Assembly: GCA_900660155.1 (NCBI GenBank)
Contig: CABFPE010000143.1
Coordinates: 709,769 to 773,768, forward strand
Length of the DNA: 64,000 nucleotides
Direction: 5' to 3'
Source: Hofstenia miamia
Lineage: Eukaryota > Xenacoelomorpha > Acoela > Hofsteniidae
Below, piece after piece: positions 25,201 to 40,025 of this stretch (position 1 is its first letter; each line of letters starts with the position of its first letter). The translations under genes and the position numbers were made by a program. The notes below the pieces were generated by a model that saw nothing but the letters and a program-made list of their open reading frames with translations, searched no databases and was not told the DNA's origin.

Positions 25201-27545
25201 ATTAATAGCAAAAATACATATGTTGATTATTAAGAATAATGACTGTGATTTCTGTGAATATTCTGTTCAATAGAAAATTTCCTATTCTTTTTAGCATAAT
25301 CCCTTACAATTGTTTTCGTAGCAGCGGAATATATGGATAACAACAACATTTTAAAGTTAAACAGGAGCATGACCACATTTTCAACTTATACCTAGACTAA
25401 GACCAATTGATTTAATATTTGCTATTATATTTGACCTATTATATTTGCAAAACTATTATTTAGTATAAGAAATAATTATAACATACTTAATCACAGCATG
25501 GGAACAAAAATGGATGTGTTTGACCGGAATCAGAGGGACAAGTACTAAATCTGACGGAACTGATTGACAAACTGAACACGAAAGGAACCAGTACGAGACC
25601 GGGACAAAAATGTGTTCTACTGCTGACTCTAGTATGTGCGTAGCTATACTTTATAATGTCATGCGAAAAATTGAGACTTTACCCAAATCCAAAGAAATTT
25701 GAGAATCGATCGAAGATGTACTGTAAATAGAAAGGTTGTAAATGTATGTGTTAAAATGATTATGAGTCTAGGTTGTATTTGGAATCGCTCAAATAGTTGA
25801 ATAATTAATTGACAATTGTGACATATAATTCTAGCGTACATGACATTTCATTACTGCAATTAATTCTTATAACACCAAGATTTGTTATGCCACCAAATAA
25901 TGATGTAATATATCAAAGGTGCTGTCACAAATATTGAAAATGTTGTAAATCATTAAAAATACACACTGGAAGATATACTGACGGCAATATTATTTACGAA
26001 CAATGGCGAGGTTGTAAGATATTCATTCCTACATATTTTTAATCTTACAAGGTGACGCTAATCCTCATTGAGGATGCAATTTTAACGATACATAAATGGC
26101 AGCTATTGTATGACATATATTATATTTAATACACTACAAGACACTTGTAAAAAAGAATGTTTTAATTTAAAACACCTTTAATGTAAGGTAAGGTGTCGAA
26201 TCAGCCAGTATATACAGCTTTTCTGAGTACTTCTTCTAGGCTGAAAGCTAAAAAACATAATCATCCAGATTGAGTACAAACCAAGTATTTGAAAAGCTGA
26301 TTCAAACAACGAAATATTTTTCCGAATTGGTAATAGTGTTACTGGAAGTTTAGACTCAGTATGAATGGCTGTCTTCCATCCGTTCTACAGAAAGGAAAGT
26401 CTATGTTTGCACCGATGAATAAACAACATCTCCATAACTTGAGAGAGAGGATGCACCCTAAGGGAGTTGGCTGGATTTTCTGATGCAGAGACACTTCATT
26501 AGTGATCATTAACGTCAGCATGCAAAATGTACTATCAAAATGCATTTTACCATTTTTTTTACTTTTTAAACTTTCTTACAAAATATCAAATTTAGAAACC
26601 TAAAAAATTCAACGTGTAAACACTGAAGGAGGGATACATTCCAAATGTTTCTTGTGGATAAACTAGTAGACTTTTATAAGATTTATCCAAATTAGGAAGT
26701 ACATTCAGATACGATAAATAAACAAAAAGTAAACAAATAATGCTGATGATTTTCTATTTAATATTAAAAGCTTAAAACTTGACAAGGCATTTTATGTAAA
26801 ATTGTGATCATAAAGCGCCAAATAGAGTTGATAGAATGTAATTGTATTACACGAAGGTTTATTCGTCATATGCCAGTTAAATTTTGTGCTTTGAAAAATA
26901 CAATGACAGATCATAGCTGCAGCAGACGTCCTGATTTACAAAAATCAATAGAATAGTGTTGTCCGTTTGTTGGAAAAACAGTTTTTAAGACCATATGTCA
27001 AAACGGCCGAACGCCTTTATTTTGATAAAGCAATGAACAATTTGATTAATTTCAATTTACATTCTAATACCAGTTTCCCTCCAGCTGTTTTTTACAACAA
27101 TTTACAATAAACAAAGTGCTGGTACATTCATGGCAAAGAAAAGGTGATGTTTGCCCACCAGGACGCATATATAATTGCTTTATCTTAGATACATTTCTCT
27201 CATTAAATGCGCGATTTTAAAATGTTTAATTTATAAACAAAGGCTTTTTATGTATTATCAATGCTCTACGCATATTATAAGATATTGAAATAAAGAAAAT
27301 ATTAGCAATTAAAAGTGAATGCTTTCTATATTATAGTTGCAAGTATTAATTGTAGTGATAAATAAATAATTCTGGTATTAATTTTACATAGTCTGTAAAA
27401 GTTTATTTTGAAGGATACATTAAATTTTTAACATCAAAACACCACATGGGTGTTTGGAATTCCAAGAATAGACATTGAACGTAATCACTTGGAAAGTGTT
27501 TGACATGAACAATATTATTCAAGCTTTAAAAAATATTCATACGGA
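19265..27545. other. Gene-poor AT-rich DNA downstream of Iroquois
   Basis: No exon, RNA gene or bounded repeat was recognised in these 8 kb. The stretch at 24160-24430 is less AT-rich, with CG-containing words and TAAT-type homeobox sites around it, and could be regulatory. A GAC/GGAACC-rich stretch at 25490-25620 looks transposon-like but has no defined ends. Confidence 0.45.
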
Positions 27546-27955
27546 CAGTAGCCCGGCCCAAAAATAAATGAATTGCGGCCTAATATAGGTGGTTTGATCT
27601 GAATATGAACTCAGATTTGCTCCATCAAGCAAACTTGTCAAAGAGCCGAGCTTCTAACGAGCCAAGCCGAGCTTGAGCACAGTATTGGATATACAATGAG
27701 CGTAAAACGTGCCTTTTTTAAGCAAAGCAAATTTATAGTGATGCTTGGTAATTTTCTTATTTTTCATTCAATATATCTTTCTTATAATTATATTTTAGAA
27801 ATGTTTATTAAATAATAGGAAGAGCTACGTAAAAAAAGTCTGAGAGTGCTATATTTTTAAGAAATATCGAGCTTCATTGAAAGATTTTATGCGGCGACTC
27901 GAGGCGAGCCGAACCGAAATTTCGGCTCGTTGACAAATCTGCAATCAAGTCATGT
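27546..27955. mobile_element. GC-rich hAT-like element remnant
   Basis: Near 27632 the sequence reads TTGTCAAAGAGCCGAGC, and near 27935 the reverse complement reads TTGTCAACGAGCCGAAA. These form an inverted pair about 300 bp apart. GAGCC/CGAGC words lie inside both ends, and further AGCCCGGCCC words lie to the left. The structure resembles the Ac-like elements in this window, but no target duplication was found. Confidence 0.4.
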
Positions 27956-28479
27956 TTTATTGGCGCAAGCTACGCACGATACGTCGCTCATTAAAAAATC
28001 AGACATTGTCAATAGGTATGCCTATTGATATAATTCGGTGAATATGAAATTATAATTATAAATGACTTCAACACAATTGCATTTTCCCAAGGATCTCTTA
28101 TGTTTGTGAGTCAGAAATGCAATTTTCCTTTATCAAAAAAAGCATATATGGACAGCATGGTTGTCAAAATTTTGTTGACTTGAAAATAATGACATTTTCA
28201 CTTGACTAACAATCTGTATATACAAATTTACTCTGATTACGTTGCTGTTGGACTTCGAGAATCAAACAACAATTTTGGACTAGAAATGTGTTGCCACCAA
28301 GATATATAATAACTTAACACAGGCAATAATAATATCATTCACAAACCTCTGGTGACAGCAGAAAAAAACTTTCTTCCGCCTTTGCATATAAAACTTATTT
28401 TCATGAATATGTTAAGTAGAATGCTTATGGAGAATGCTTCAAATATACTGCTTGGCATTTCCTGCAAAAAATTGCTGAA

Positions 28480-28860
28480 AAAATAAATCTGACGTATTCA
28501 ATGGACCTAAAATGCGACAATTTCTAAAGGATAAAATGTATCATATATGTAGTTAATGGAAGCTATGGAATTTAAAAAGCCTTTGTTGAAGGTCTAAGGA
28601 ACTTTTTTGAAAACAAGAAAACAGAAAATTATAAAGATCTGCTTCAAGAGTTGATATACATTAAGTTTCTCAATTTAAAAAGTCATGCTGATAAATTTCC
28701 AAAATACATTTTCACCAGAACATTGAAATATTGCTCCAAAGGGCGATTGGACTGTCACATGATGGCAGAGCATTGCTTGGTTTCCAAAAGCACAATGCAA
28801 AGGAGAATAATTGAAATGAAAATGTGTCAGTTATTGATTTTTTATCACTAATGTTTTTGT
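28480..28860 (+). mobile_element. Decayed transposon-derived ORF
   Basis: Consecutive pieces read FNGPKMRQFLKD, FVEGLRNFFENKKTENYKDL, FLNLKSHADKFPKY and GRLDCHMMAEHCL. They follow in order the blocks of a protein that recurs in many invertebrate genomes, with core blocks like FKGPxIRxLMKD, SLKIHFLHSHLDFFPEN and YQGRWxxxMMADYCW. The pieces are in different frames with stops, so the copy is dead. I know this family only as a repeated, transposon-associated protein and cannot name its superfamily with confidence. Confidence 0.5.
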
Positions 28861-31800
28861 ATATTTTATTTGTGGAATCTTGGAACATGGCTACCTTTCA
28901 TAAATTACACGTGTGAAGAGACCTATCTGTCATCAACTGAAAATAATTGTCTAGTAGAATTTACCATATGTATATATTTTTGGACAAAAATTTTCAATTC
29001 TAGAAAATGTCACCTAGAATCGTAATGTGTTAGACAAATAATTACAGATTTGAAATCAGCAACATCAAATTACCCTAAATCAGTATTCAAAGTCAATTCC
29101 AGAAATTTTTTTTAGACCAGTGACCCAAATTTTGTTTGAGTCAAAAAATCCTTAATGTATATATATACGATGTACAAATTCCATTCTTTTACAAAAAACA
29201 TACTTATAGACTTGGACATCATAATTTTTTAAATTTTCATTGACCTCTTCTTGAACTATTTTGCATGGTACTTAGTCGATACATTTATTATGAAATCATA
29301 GTTTCTTTACTACATTGGGGTTGCATGCGAAGGAAGAATTGAAGCGGGCTGTTATTACTTGGCCTGCCGCCCACGTAGTTTTTTTTAAAAAAATGGGTCC
29401 AGCACGACTTACAGCACAGATTTGTCTTAACTTGGCCTACAGTCCACCGGCATACTTTTAGTCCAATCACTGGTCTAAAAAAACCTGATCCGCTACTTGC
29501 GAATTTCTTTAGATTAACTTTCTGAAATAAACGAAGTATTGCAAGTACGATAACTGTCGAAATGAATATTGCAAAAAGATGGAATTCTCTTGGTATTGTC
29601 TAACTTTCCGCTCATGTTTCAATGTCAGTGTGCGTGTTTTATAGCCCAGCACTTATGCGGATTACGTCGACAGTATTTATAGTATTTATGCGGCGGGAGA
29701 CCAAATAATATGCCTCGCTAATGTTGATGCATGTAATTAGGAATAATTTTATTAATAATTTTACAGTTGGGGGCTCATTGGGAATAGAGTTGATCAGTAG
29801 ACTGTTTATTATTTCCTTGTAATTTACCTCGATTAACTGTATTATTTGTCAGCTTATATTTGCGAAGCAATACAATTTCGTCCCATTGCTCGAAATATCT
29901 GCGTTATGTGAGGTAGAGAAGAATTTAGTTGGAAAAACAATCCAATTGTTGTCAAACACATTTCTAATAAGCATAGATATAGAAATAGATTCTATAATTT
30001 TTCTTCATTGTTATATGGGTTGATGCTGACAAAATACGTTACGTGGTTAAAAAAAACGTAATAAGGCCTTCAATCGAATTGGGATATAATTTTATTCTAT
30101 TTAGATTGTTCTGAGTGAAATTTAATTATGTCAAAACAGTGTAACTTACATGCTGTAGTTCAATATATCGATCAAAAAATTTCAATGTAAATAAAATTTC
30201 CTATTAGTTTAAAGCAAAATTTTTTTATAATTGTTTATAAAGAGAACTGTCAATCTAGGCATAAACTGGATCAACACATCATACAAATGATATCGGCATA
30301 ATACATGTTCTATATTTCTGTATAATTTAGTATACAAATTATCTTAGATTGTTATTATTAGAGATTGATGAAAGCTTATTTGCTTAGCTCCGACAGTTCG
30401 AATGAGGCAGACATGAAGTGATTTTTGGTTTCATTAACAGTACAGTTAGTGTAGGAAAATTTCTCCAATATTTTATAAAAATTGGTTAATATTTGCAAAT
30501 TCTGTAAAAAAATGAAAACAATTTATTTCCATATTTTACTGATCTTCACCTTCAAATAAACGAGTTCTTGAATGAGTTTTTGAGATTTATTAATGATGAT
30601 AGTTCATACCAATGTGCACAACGGAAGCGAACATGTGTTAATTCATGTGTTAGTGTGATGTGAGGATGCAAATTTTGAGTTATACATGCGTACTTTTAAT
30701 TTCTGTCCAAATAACAACGTAACTGCTATTGATTAAGTGTTTAATTTATGCTTGCGGTGACATTTTCCTCAGAAACATGTTTGTCGTTAATGTGATAGTA
30801 TTGTGAAATCTAGCAATTCAAGGTTTATTGACGTCTTTACAACTAAATTTCCAAAAATAGCATCTTAATCAAACTATTAGCTATTTGTAACAGGGTGGCT
30901 GTCTTCCTCAGCATTAAATTTCAATAAATTTTACGTAAATTAACAGTTTAGATCAAATTCGTAATGACCCTTAAAATTTTTAGAGGGGTTTATAATTCGC
31001 GCAATTAATTGGGCTATGCGTAAAATGCCAAGTAAAAAGTGAAGAAGCTGCTACACCTATTCTTCCTGGCTGAAGTCAAGTATCATATAAGCCAAAGAAA
31101 TCCAAGTTAGACTTCTCTTTTCTTGAAAAAAAACTCAAGGTTGATGAGTTCACAACGTATCTGTCAGAATGTTGCTCAATTATTACCAGAGCTCTTTGGA
31201 TTGCTGGTGATCACACAAATCAGATTATCCAAAGTCAATAAACTTGTTCTGAAAATTCTGTTACAAGCGCTCCAGCTAGGTAAACTATGAACAAACATCT
31301 ACCTTCTCTACTGCCCACAATGGTGAAAAAATATTTTTTCTTAAAGATTGGTTCAAAAAAAGTTATTTTATTTGTACTTTTGTGCTATATATTCTAATAT
31401 TATTTGGCTCAATTGCAATTTTTCAAGTCCAGAATAACATGCACCCTGAATGATGAGATTTTTTATTGTTTTTGAAATTGAGCGTTTGTATTTGGAATTT
31501 AGACTCCTCTTGAATTTTTCTCAACTCCACAGTCCTAAATCAAGTACAGGACAACAGTGAAGTTAGCAGGACAGATTGAGTAATATTGGACGAGAATTTC
31601 ATTACATCAATAATGTTTATTGGCAAAAAAGAATGGCCCTTAATTACAGACTTTTGAAACCAACCCATTCACAATCGCAAAATAAGTACTTGTAGGCTTC
31701 TCCAACCCAAACTGTTTTCCAATAGTTAATAAAGTTTTAGAAGATATAAACATTATTCAAATCAATAGAAAATCGCCTAATATATTGAAAGCTGCACTGA

Positions 31801-32689
31801 ACAAATAAAAATGGTTGTTTCCAAATTAATATTCAGCGTAGTTCAATTTTAACAGCCATATATTACCGACATAGTTGGACTTCCACTGACACCCCACGTC
31901 ATAGGCAACCCACAACTATAAGCATTGTCCATCATTAATGTTAGGTTGAGGCAGGCATGGATACTTCATTAAAGTCTTGATGATGGTTTGACATAGATGA
32001 AGTTGGTCCCAAGTTTTCTAAACCTCCCGTATACACAATTTCTAGATCCTCTGGAGTCCACATCATATCTAAAATCCAACATGTGCATGGAATTGCACTT
32101 AGATGAATTTGTCAAGTCTTTTTAATGCAAGTTATCGACCAAAGATCTTATCCAGGTAGCTCACTATTTAAGAACTGTGCTATGGAATGTCGTGTAAGTA
32201 CATTAAAAAGTACTATTAGCTTAAGAAGAAGTACGCAAATGTAGGATGCAGGAAAAAAAGGAATACAACAACTACTAAATAGTAATAATCAATATTGAAA
32301 CCCTTCATTACTGAAGCCATTGGATTTGAAAATTGGATAAAAAACTATTGTTACTTCGTTAAAAACTTTCTGGCTGTATTTCAGAATATTTGAATTAATA
32401 AATAACAAAAATAAATTCGAGTACAGTGTTGATATAAAGGCAATAACAGACAATCTATGCGTTCAGATTAAGACACTGTTATTAACGGTAAAAGTAATTT
32501 TCCCGATATAGTTAATATTCAGGAAGTGAATTTTCTTCTTTCAAACCTTTTCCAGCAATGTTTTTGGTCAGTGCCCCACTTTAAAGTTCTGTGGGTGGCT
32601 AGGCCAAGTGATTTACAGGGCCCGATATAAGCGATCGGGATTTTGCACTGGGACAAAATAGAAGAATGAGGGACCACGGATTTTAGTAA
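28861..32689. other. Intergenic DNA
   Basis: No exon recognised. At 29590-29730 there is a CG-containing patch with TTTATAGC, TTTATGCGGCGGG and GTAATTAGG words, a possible regulatory element 12 kb downstream of Iroquois. Around 31850-32160 the sequence is less AT-rich but spells no recognisable protein. Confidence 0.4.
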
Positions 32690-35080
32690 TTTATAGTAGT
32701 AGTAGCAGTAGTAAAAAATAATTTATTGTCAAAAGCAATTATTACAAATGAAAAATAAAAAAATCAATAAAATAATAAAAAAATATTTATAGCGCCAATG
32801 AGAAAAGAAATATTACAAACGGGCAAGAAAAATATTTAATAAAAATTAAATGAGTGATTACATTTACAGTCTTTACAAATGCAAATTAGAAAATTAGTAC
32901 ATAATTTATCTACATCAAACTTGTTGGAGGCATCCCAGAAAATGATTTTTAATTGATGTTTGACTTTAATGAATGGATTGAATAAATTTCTGTATTAAAA
33001 TACAAGTAGTTGTTGATTCATTACATATTCTTGATAGAATTAAGAATTTGTAAATTCAAATGTATTTAGACAGTGAGAATTATAGGGAATATTCAGCTAA
33101 TAAGTACGGAAAACTAAACAATCAGGATTCAGGAAGGTCATTAATAAAATAATAAATAACAGTGGTTCTAAGATAGATCCCTGTGGAATACCACTGGTTA
33201 TTAACAGAGGGTTAAACTTAAACTCATTGATAGCAACACATTGAAATCGATCTTCAAGGTATGATCTAAGTAAATTCAAAAGGCTTCCTCCAATCCAAAA
33301 TCGAGATAATTTTAACTATAAACGAATATAAAGCACATAATCAAATGCTTTCGCAAAGTCCAGATATAGAATATATCTATTTTCATGATTTTAATAATTA
33401 TTGTAAATCTTCCAAGCAACATCAGAAGTTGTGTAGTAGATCTTTTCGTAATAAATCCATGCTGAGTCTTACATAATTTGGAACGTAAAAAAGAACAAAT
33501 ATAATCGAAAAATATTGCTTCAAAAATCAAAGATATGTTGGAAAGAATACTAATTTGTAGAGAGTTATCAACTAAATTTTGCTTTCCAGCCTAATATACA
33601 GGGCAAGGAAATGATGTTTTCCAAATGTTTGGAAATGTGCTGGAATCCAGTATTGCTTTAAATATATTTAATAAATGTGGACCAATTTCTTTAGCATGTT
33701 TTCAGAGAAACATTGGGCAAGTTATCCAGTCCACAGCCATGTAGTTTTAAAAGATGGAGTTGCTTTATAGCATATTCTAAATGTTTGCCCATTATATTTA
33801 GCTCGTTATTTTCAAATGAAATATTATCTTTAATCCAAGTTAATAGAGAGTATATAGATGGACAATATTTGTTAAAAAATTGCTTTATCAATATGAGAAT
33901 TAGATGCAACATCATTTCAGAACATTGGTCTTGGCAATGTAGAGTTCGTTAGAAATGCAATACTTTATAGGAAGCATTAATTGAAGATATATCAACGAAT
34001 TCCATAATACATGTATATATAAATTTTTCTAGCTTTTTGGATTGAATTAGTTCATTAGATAAACTTAGAATCTTGAGAGAGTGATTTGCAATAACATTTT
34101 CTAAGCGTCAAGGATTTATCTAATAAGCGTATTGAATGAAAACTGGAATAGCTTGGAAAATCTATACTTTTCTTAGGATTAACTGGCGAAATGGCATCAT
34201 ACCAATGTTAAAGGTATATATTTAAAGTATCCCCTAAAGTTACATCAAGATTGACTAATGCTGGAGCTATTTATTGGGTATTAGATTGAGTATAAGAGGA
34301 TTGTACTTCAGAGTTGTTATATTTTATCATAAAATCATCGGGTTAAGCAATTGATTGTTCAACTGAAAGTCTTATGATAATGGCAGCATGATCAGAAAAA
34401 ATTATCTTTAGGTTCAAATTGGTGGAACATTTGGAGATTATTAATAAACATGAAATTTAATGTTTTTCCGCAAATGTGTGTTTGGGAAATGAATAACTTG
34501 TTCCAAATCATGTTTCATTACTAATTCAATAAATGCTTTATATTGAATGAATTTTGTGAATAAAATGTATCCTAATTGATTTCAGGCATATTGAAGTCAC
34601 CACATACAACTACAGATGATTTGTCAAATACTACAGACTTCTTTTTCAAATATGAATTGTAATATTGTAAGCTGAAATTGAGCATTTGAAGAAAAATATC
34701 GATACTAGGACAATATGAACTATTCTATTGTGGCCATATAAACAAATTAGAAGAATTGAAAAGGACGTCACTTCTATTATTGTGCCACAAATAGAATCAA
34801 TCTCGGACGAGAAAGGAATTTTTGTAAAAATATATTTAAACAACCATAATTAAACAAACTCCATATTTTGCAACAGATTTTCTTATGCAGGTTGAAGCAA
34901 TTACTTAAGAAGAAGGAAAAATTGAGCCGGAAAAACTAGTGTCAAGCCATGTTTCTGTTAAGCACACTACATTATAATGAAAGGCAGATACAAAAGATAA
35001 CACTTTCATTCTACGTTGAATGTCCATCATAATCTGACAATTTGAATAAACGAGATGTAATATGAAACTAGGTTTTATTA
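32690..35080 (-). mobile_element. LINE (CR1/L2/Jockey-type non-LTR retrotransposon), decayed
   Basis: Read on the minus strand, the order is endonuclease then reverse transcriptase. CLTETWLD (34941-34965) and CGDFNM (34587-34604) are apurinic-type endonuclease motifs. GCGLDNLP (about 33720), CKTQHGFITKRST (about 33450) and SGIPQGSILEPLLF (33154-33195) are reverse transcriptase motifs. The 3' end carries a short degenerate TAC repeat tail (minus strand, about 32696-32716). Many frames and stops show a dead copy. The exact clade needs a phylogeny. Confidence 0.8.
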
Positions 35081-35688
35081 ACTGGAGAGTAAATAGTTAA
35101 TTATTTAGCAAAATTAATTGGTATAAATTCTAAATTCAACTTACGTTCTACTTAAATAAAATAACAACTTTTGCAAATTTGATCAAAATAGAAGTTATCA
35201 GGAACACCTGACACCAATGAACAAAAACATTCAATAGGACTGGTAAAGGGACCGAACAACTGAGAACAAATTCAATAGGACGAATTGAACCTGAAACAAA
35301 AAATCTGGACTCTTCGCATTCACCCTAATCCCTATTAGTTACTAAAATTATGATTGATTATTAATAATAAATAGCAAAAGCAGATAAAAGATTTAATAGC
35401 ATCAAGAATTCTAACAATTTGTTTAGTGTTTACACTTGGACTCTTTGGATTAATTTCCGAAAGCAAAGTTATTGAGGTAGAAAACGGATAGTTAATAACT
35501 TTAAGTTATCCTTAAGAACTTTTACTTATTATTTCCTTTTAAATCACAAAGGTTAACAATTGTCAAAAAAAGACTTGTCATCAATTAATGACTCTGAAAT
35601 TGATTTTATCGCTAGAATTAACAAATCATTTTAGCGCCATTGGCAATTACTACTACAGAAGAAACCATAAAAACTTTTATAGAAATCC

Positions 35689-35693
<5 letters not shown>

Positions 35694-35732
<39 letters not shown>
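35694..35732. repeat. (AT)n microsatellite
   Basis: Uninterrupted AT dinucleotide repeat. Confidence 0.95.
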
Positions 35733-35735
<3 letters not shown>

Positions 35736-38700
35736 ATGAGATTATGCAATCTCGAAAATTTTGCCAGAAAATATACTTCAACTTAAAAAAATTGAAATGG
35801 AATTTCAAGATGTTCATAATGCAAAAGTAAATAGTAATAAGCTAACATGAAGCAAAAATCAGACGTCAGTTCAGAATGAATCGCTTTAAACAGTGAAGTG
35901 AGATTGTCTTGAATATTTTAATAGCAGCAAAGAATATTTCATTCTCTGATACGGGTAGGATTTCTGATACGTATGTATAAAAATACTTTGCAGCTGGAAC
36001 AGTGGAGCTTTTTGGCTGGCCGCTAATTCTTATTTACAGGGATAGCCGGACACGGCCGTTATGTTGAAACTCGCAGCCGTTTCCTACTGTAACATATTTA
36101 TTTATTGCATATGATATTCACCACATTTCCCATAATTTATCTCACCTTGAATAAAACTAATCATTCATTGTAAAAACCCCTGTTTAATTCAGATCGTACA
36201 TCAAAGCAAAAGTTAAGCTTGCGGCGTCTAAAAATCGTCATTTGAAAGTTGAAGTCGGAGTCGGGCATGGCAGCAAAGATTCAGGTCGTAGCAGGCCTTT
36301 AGCTGCGGTTTATGGCTGGTCGCTGCCAAAGATGCAAAACACTAGTGCATAAGTACAAAAAAGTATTGTTTGACGGGCATGTGCGGATTTAAATAATCAT
36401 GACCTGTACTGAATGTTGATCAGTCTTAGACACAACAACTATCAAATTTTCATCGCATTGAGCTCAGTGCCACCTCATTCGTGATTTCTGAGGAAAAATA
36501 AGGAATTTATACTTTTCTGTGAAAATAGGATTGAATTCTAGATTCAAGTGGTATGGTAGATCCCATGGACATTGTAAACATATATTAAAGTGCTCATCAA
36601 TTGCGTAAGAATAACAAACATATCTGATGATTTGATAAAATTCTAAAAAAATAATTTTTACGGTAACTGGAATGAATTTTCGTACATTTTTGTCCTGGAA
36701 CAAGAACGCACTACAATGTCCAAACCGATATCGGTTTCCATCCCTGTCAAAATTGATAGGACATCAGATTGCATCGGTATTATATCCCAAACTATTTGAT
36801 GAGGAAATCTTCAAGGCATTTTTGAATTCCTCCAAAGTAACTATTAAGCTAATTCCATTCCATTTCATTTGCGAATTAAAATCACCACTTGAGTAGACAG
36901 AATCTGAATTAAATTGCAAATTAAAATAATTCTGCGATATTTGTAAAATCCGCAAGAGGGCTACCATTAGAAATTCTACAAATCTAACACCTGTTGAAAC
37001 TAGAGTAATAATTATCTTCCTTTGATAATATTCGTTGTAACTAAATTCAGAAAACAATAGTCCATTGCGCCATCTCAGGGGAGATGTGGGAACTCTTACT
37101 TGTAGTATTTATTGAACATAATGGAATTTTGAAAGCATTCTGAATTCAGATTTGGGCGCTTTTTAGCAATTTAATAAGAAATACACGGATTTTCCCAGAT
37201 ATCAAAGCCTAATTGTAAGTTAGTTCTGTTTGATCTCTTATTTACAATGACAAATGATTAGAACATTTCAATATTTCAAACCAGCCTTCAGATATAGTTA
37301 TATTGCGCTCAATTCTTTCAAAATTTGTCTATGTGATGCTTGCTTATCTAAAGTTAATGCAATTACGGATCTTTTGCTCCTCGCATTTCTAACAAATGCC
37401 TACTTCAAAATTGTGTTAACATCGCATTTAGTAGACAGTAGACTCCTTCCATTCCTCCATTTTATTTTTAAACTTTGATAACACAGCATTACTCTGAAAT
37501 AAAATTAGGCTTTGATAATCTTTTGGGCTCGAAATAATTCATTGCTAAGTTAAACTAAGAAGGCACCCTTTTTCTCAATACTATACATATTTGAAGTCTT
37601 CACCACCTCTCAATTTTTGATGATCACTTGCGATATTTGACGTAATCAGTAATATCAAATATTTCCTGAAGAATATTTCAATTAATTAGCAACTATAAAA
37701 AGGTAAACGTCATCATCATCAACATTTATATATTGAATTAAGAAATATCACAATATGCAAGCAATAATATTTTGACTCATCCAGTGAACTTTGTATAATC
37801 AATATACATAAGCAGTAATAAAATGAATATTAATTTGTTTTAATTCCGCTTTCAACAAAATTTGTTTATATGACGTAATTTGTTCAATTGTTTTTTATAG
37901 AAATAACCAATAAGAATGCATCAGGCTTACGGGATGTGATTTGAAGATGCTACAACTGATCTATAGTCCAGAGAGAGGACATGCTTATGGACAGGTCTCG
38001 TTATGTCTACGATATGATTTTTCATATGGATCAATTTGAAATCATTGTATTAAAACGTTGTTCACTTTGCAATATCGGGAGATAAAATAAATTTTTGATT
38101 TTGTTTCTCATCCTGGATAACCTAATTATCAATGTTGATTTAAAATTAGTTAGATGTTGGGTGTAATACACTTTAGAAATTACCGCACAAAATTGTGAGA
38201 TAGAAGAAAACATAGACCTACAACATCTGTTTGAAGTGGCTATTAAATTGTTGGTGTGGGAAAGGGAACTGAGATGTTATGCATACTCAATAATGATATC
38301 ATTTTAAAAAATTGCCAAAGTATTGAATTTGAATTCGTGGAAGTTTCGAAATTTGAATACAAATATTTGTATAATAGTGACAAGGTTGTAGAATGTTTTC
38401 TAAACTTTTCACCTGGTGACCCGGTTGACACGAGAATTAACAATTATCAACATCATATTTAATGTTGACGCTGACGTATTTCTCTGATTTGATGTTTTAA
38501 GGGTTTTTCTTTCCGTCCTTCTTTTCTTTCAATTCTATTTTGAATGTCCAAATTTTTAAAAATATTGTTTATAGTCACTACCTTCATTACAGTAGTCGAC
38601 TGTAATGCCATCGGCAATGACTACCGACATTCATCTACAAGTTTGAACTTTTTAGTTTTCCTTGATTTATCAATTAGTTCTAATGTTCTTTTGTAATTTA

Positions 38701-39983
38701 GTCAAATTTTGAAGAGTGGGCTAACGTAGTGTACAATGCGCATATCAGAAGTCCAGATTAAGCTGTAGCACTTCAAATATTCAATGTTTTAAAATGAATT
38801 AGGATTGAAACAATTATTTTTTACATCTTTATTTCTGTTTTTCTTAAATATTTATGTTAAAATTTAGTTGCCCATACATTTGTGACTTATCCCTTACCCC
38901 GAAAAACTTTAAATTAATAAAATATCCAAAGAAAAATAAATAAATATTGCAAAAAGCACTGCATGGAAATCTCCGTATTTAAAAGCATACAATATTAAGA
39001 ATTGAATATTCATGTAAATTTACTCCAATTATGTGATCATTGTGAAAAAATTAATAATTTTTTAAGGATTTAGAAAAGGCTTGTGGCTTAACTTAATTAT
39101 CGATGACATAGTATTGAATGCTTTGCATGGGGAAAAGCAGGATATCCAATCTCTAAAATAAGATAATTGATAAGTTCAAGTGAGATAAGAATGGAAAAAA
39201 ATATTTTAAACATTGATTAATAAACAAATTTTAAAGTTTGGTTATAACAGCAACTGGACATGCAAGATCTTGTTAAGATTAAAATTCAATTCCTTAGAAA
39301 TTTTAAAATTTCCATTAATCTCTCTTATCTATATAGGAAAATATATTTCATAAGCACATAGATATATATATGTTATTTTTCAAAAACTAGATTAAGCATA
39401 ATCTATTTATTAATGAATATTTAATTAGAAAAAGAGCATTCAAAAAGTTAAGATAAGTAATGAATCAGAAATTTTTAAATTGATTTTTCCTTCTGTGGAT
39501 CTATAAAACAAATAGTTTTAAATGTCGCCATAAATCGCATTCTATTAAAAGAATTAAATGTACAAACGCTAATGGTGTCTCGAGGCAATATAATCCTTTG
39601 CTGGTTAGAATGGTGTCTCATTCTTGATTTTCAATTTCTGCAAGACATTAGCAATAAATTGTTCTGCTAACATCACGCATGCCCATGTTTTTAAAAATAC
39701 AATATCTTGTTAGTTACTTTTTATCCATATACTCTTAGTATTTATGTATTATTAGAGATGTTGTTATCAAACTGTTTCAAACCAAATCAACTTCACGGAA
39801 TATCTAAACATATAGTCTCTATCAAGAAATGAAATTTATCAATTGCGTTGACACATGCATATTTCATAGAACAATTTATTGTTTTGAAAAATTCCTAAAT
39901 TTCAATGGTGTTGTAAATTCTTAATTAATTAGAACCTTGCTGAAAGATCACTACAATTTGATCCATAAATTTTTGCGGACATT

Positions 39984-40025
39984 AGTTTATACTGGAATAT
40001 ACCAAGTTTATACTGGAATATACCA
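39984..40025. repeat. 21-bp tandem duplication
   Basis: Two adjacent identical copies of a 21-bp unit beginning AGTTTATACTGG. Probably replication slippage. Confidence 0.85.

Noticed and set aside
26339-26545. Minus-strand 68-codon frame
   Set aside because: No recognisable family, splice context or neighbours; expected by chance in this length of DNA.
32560-32690. CAGGGCCCGATATAAGCG as the end of another hAT element
   Set aside because: No matching opposite end or 8-bp duplication was found; it lies beside the LINE tail.
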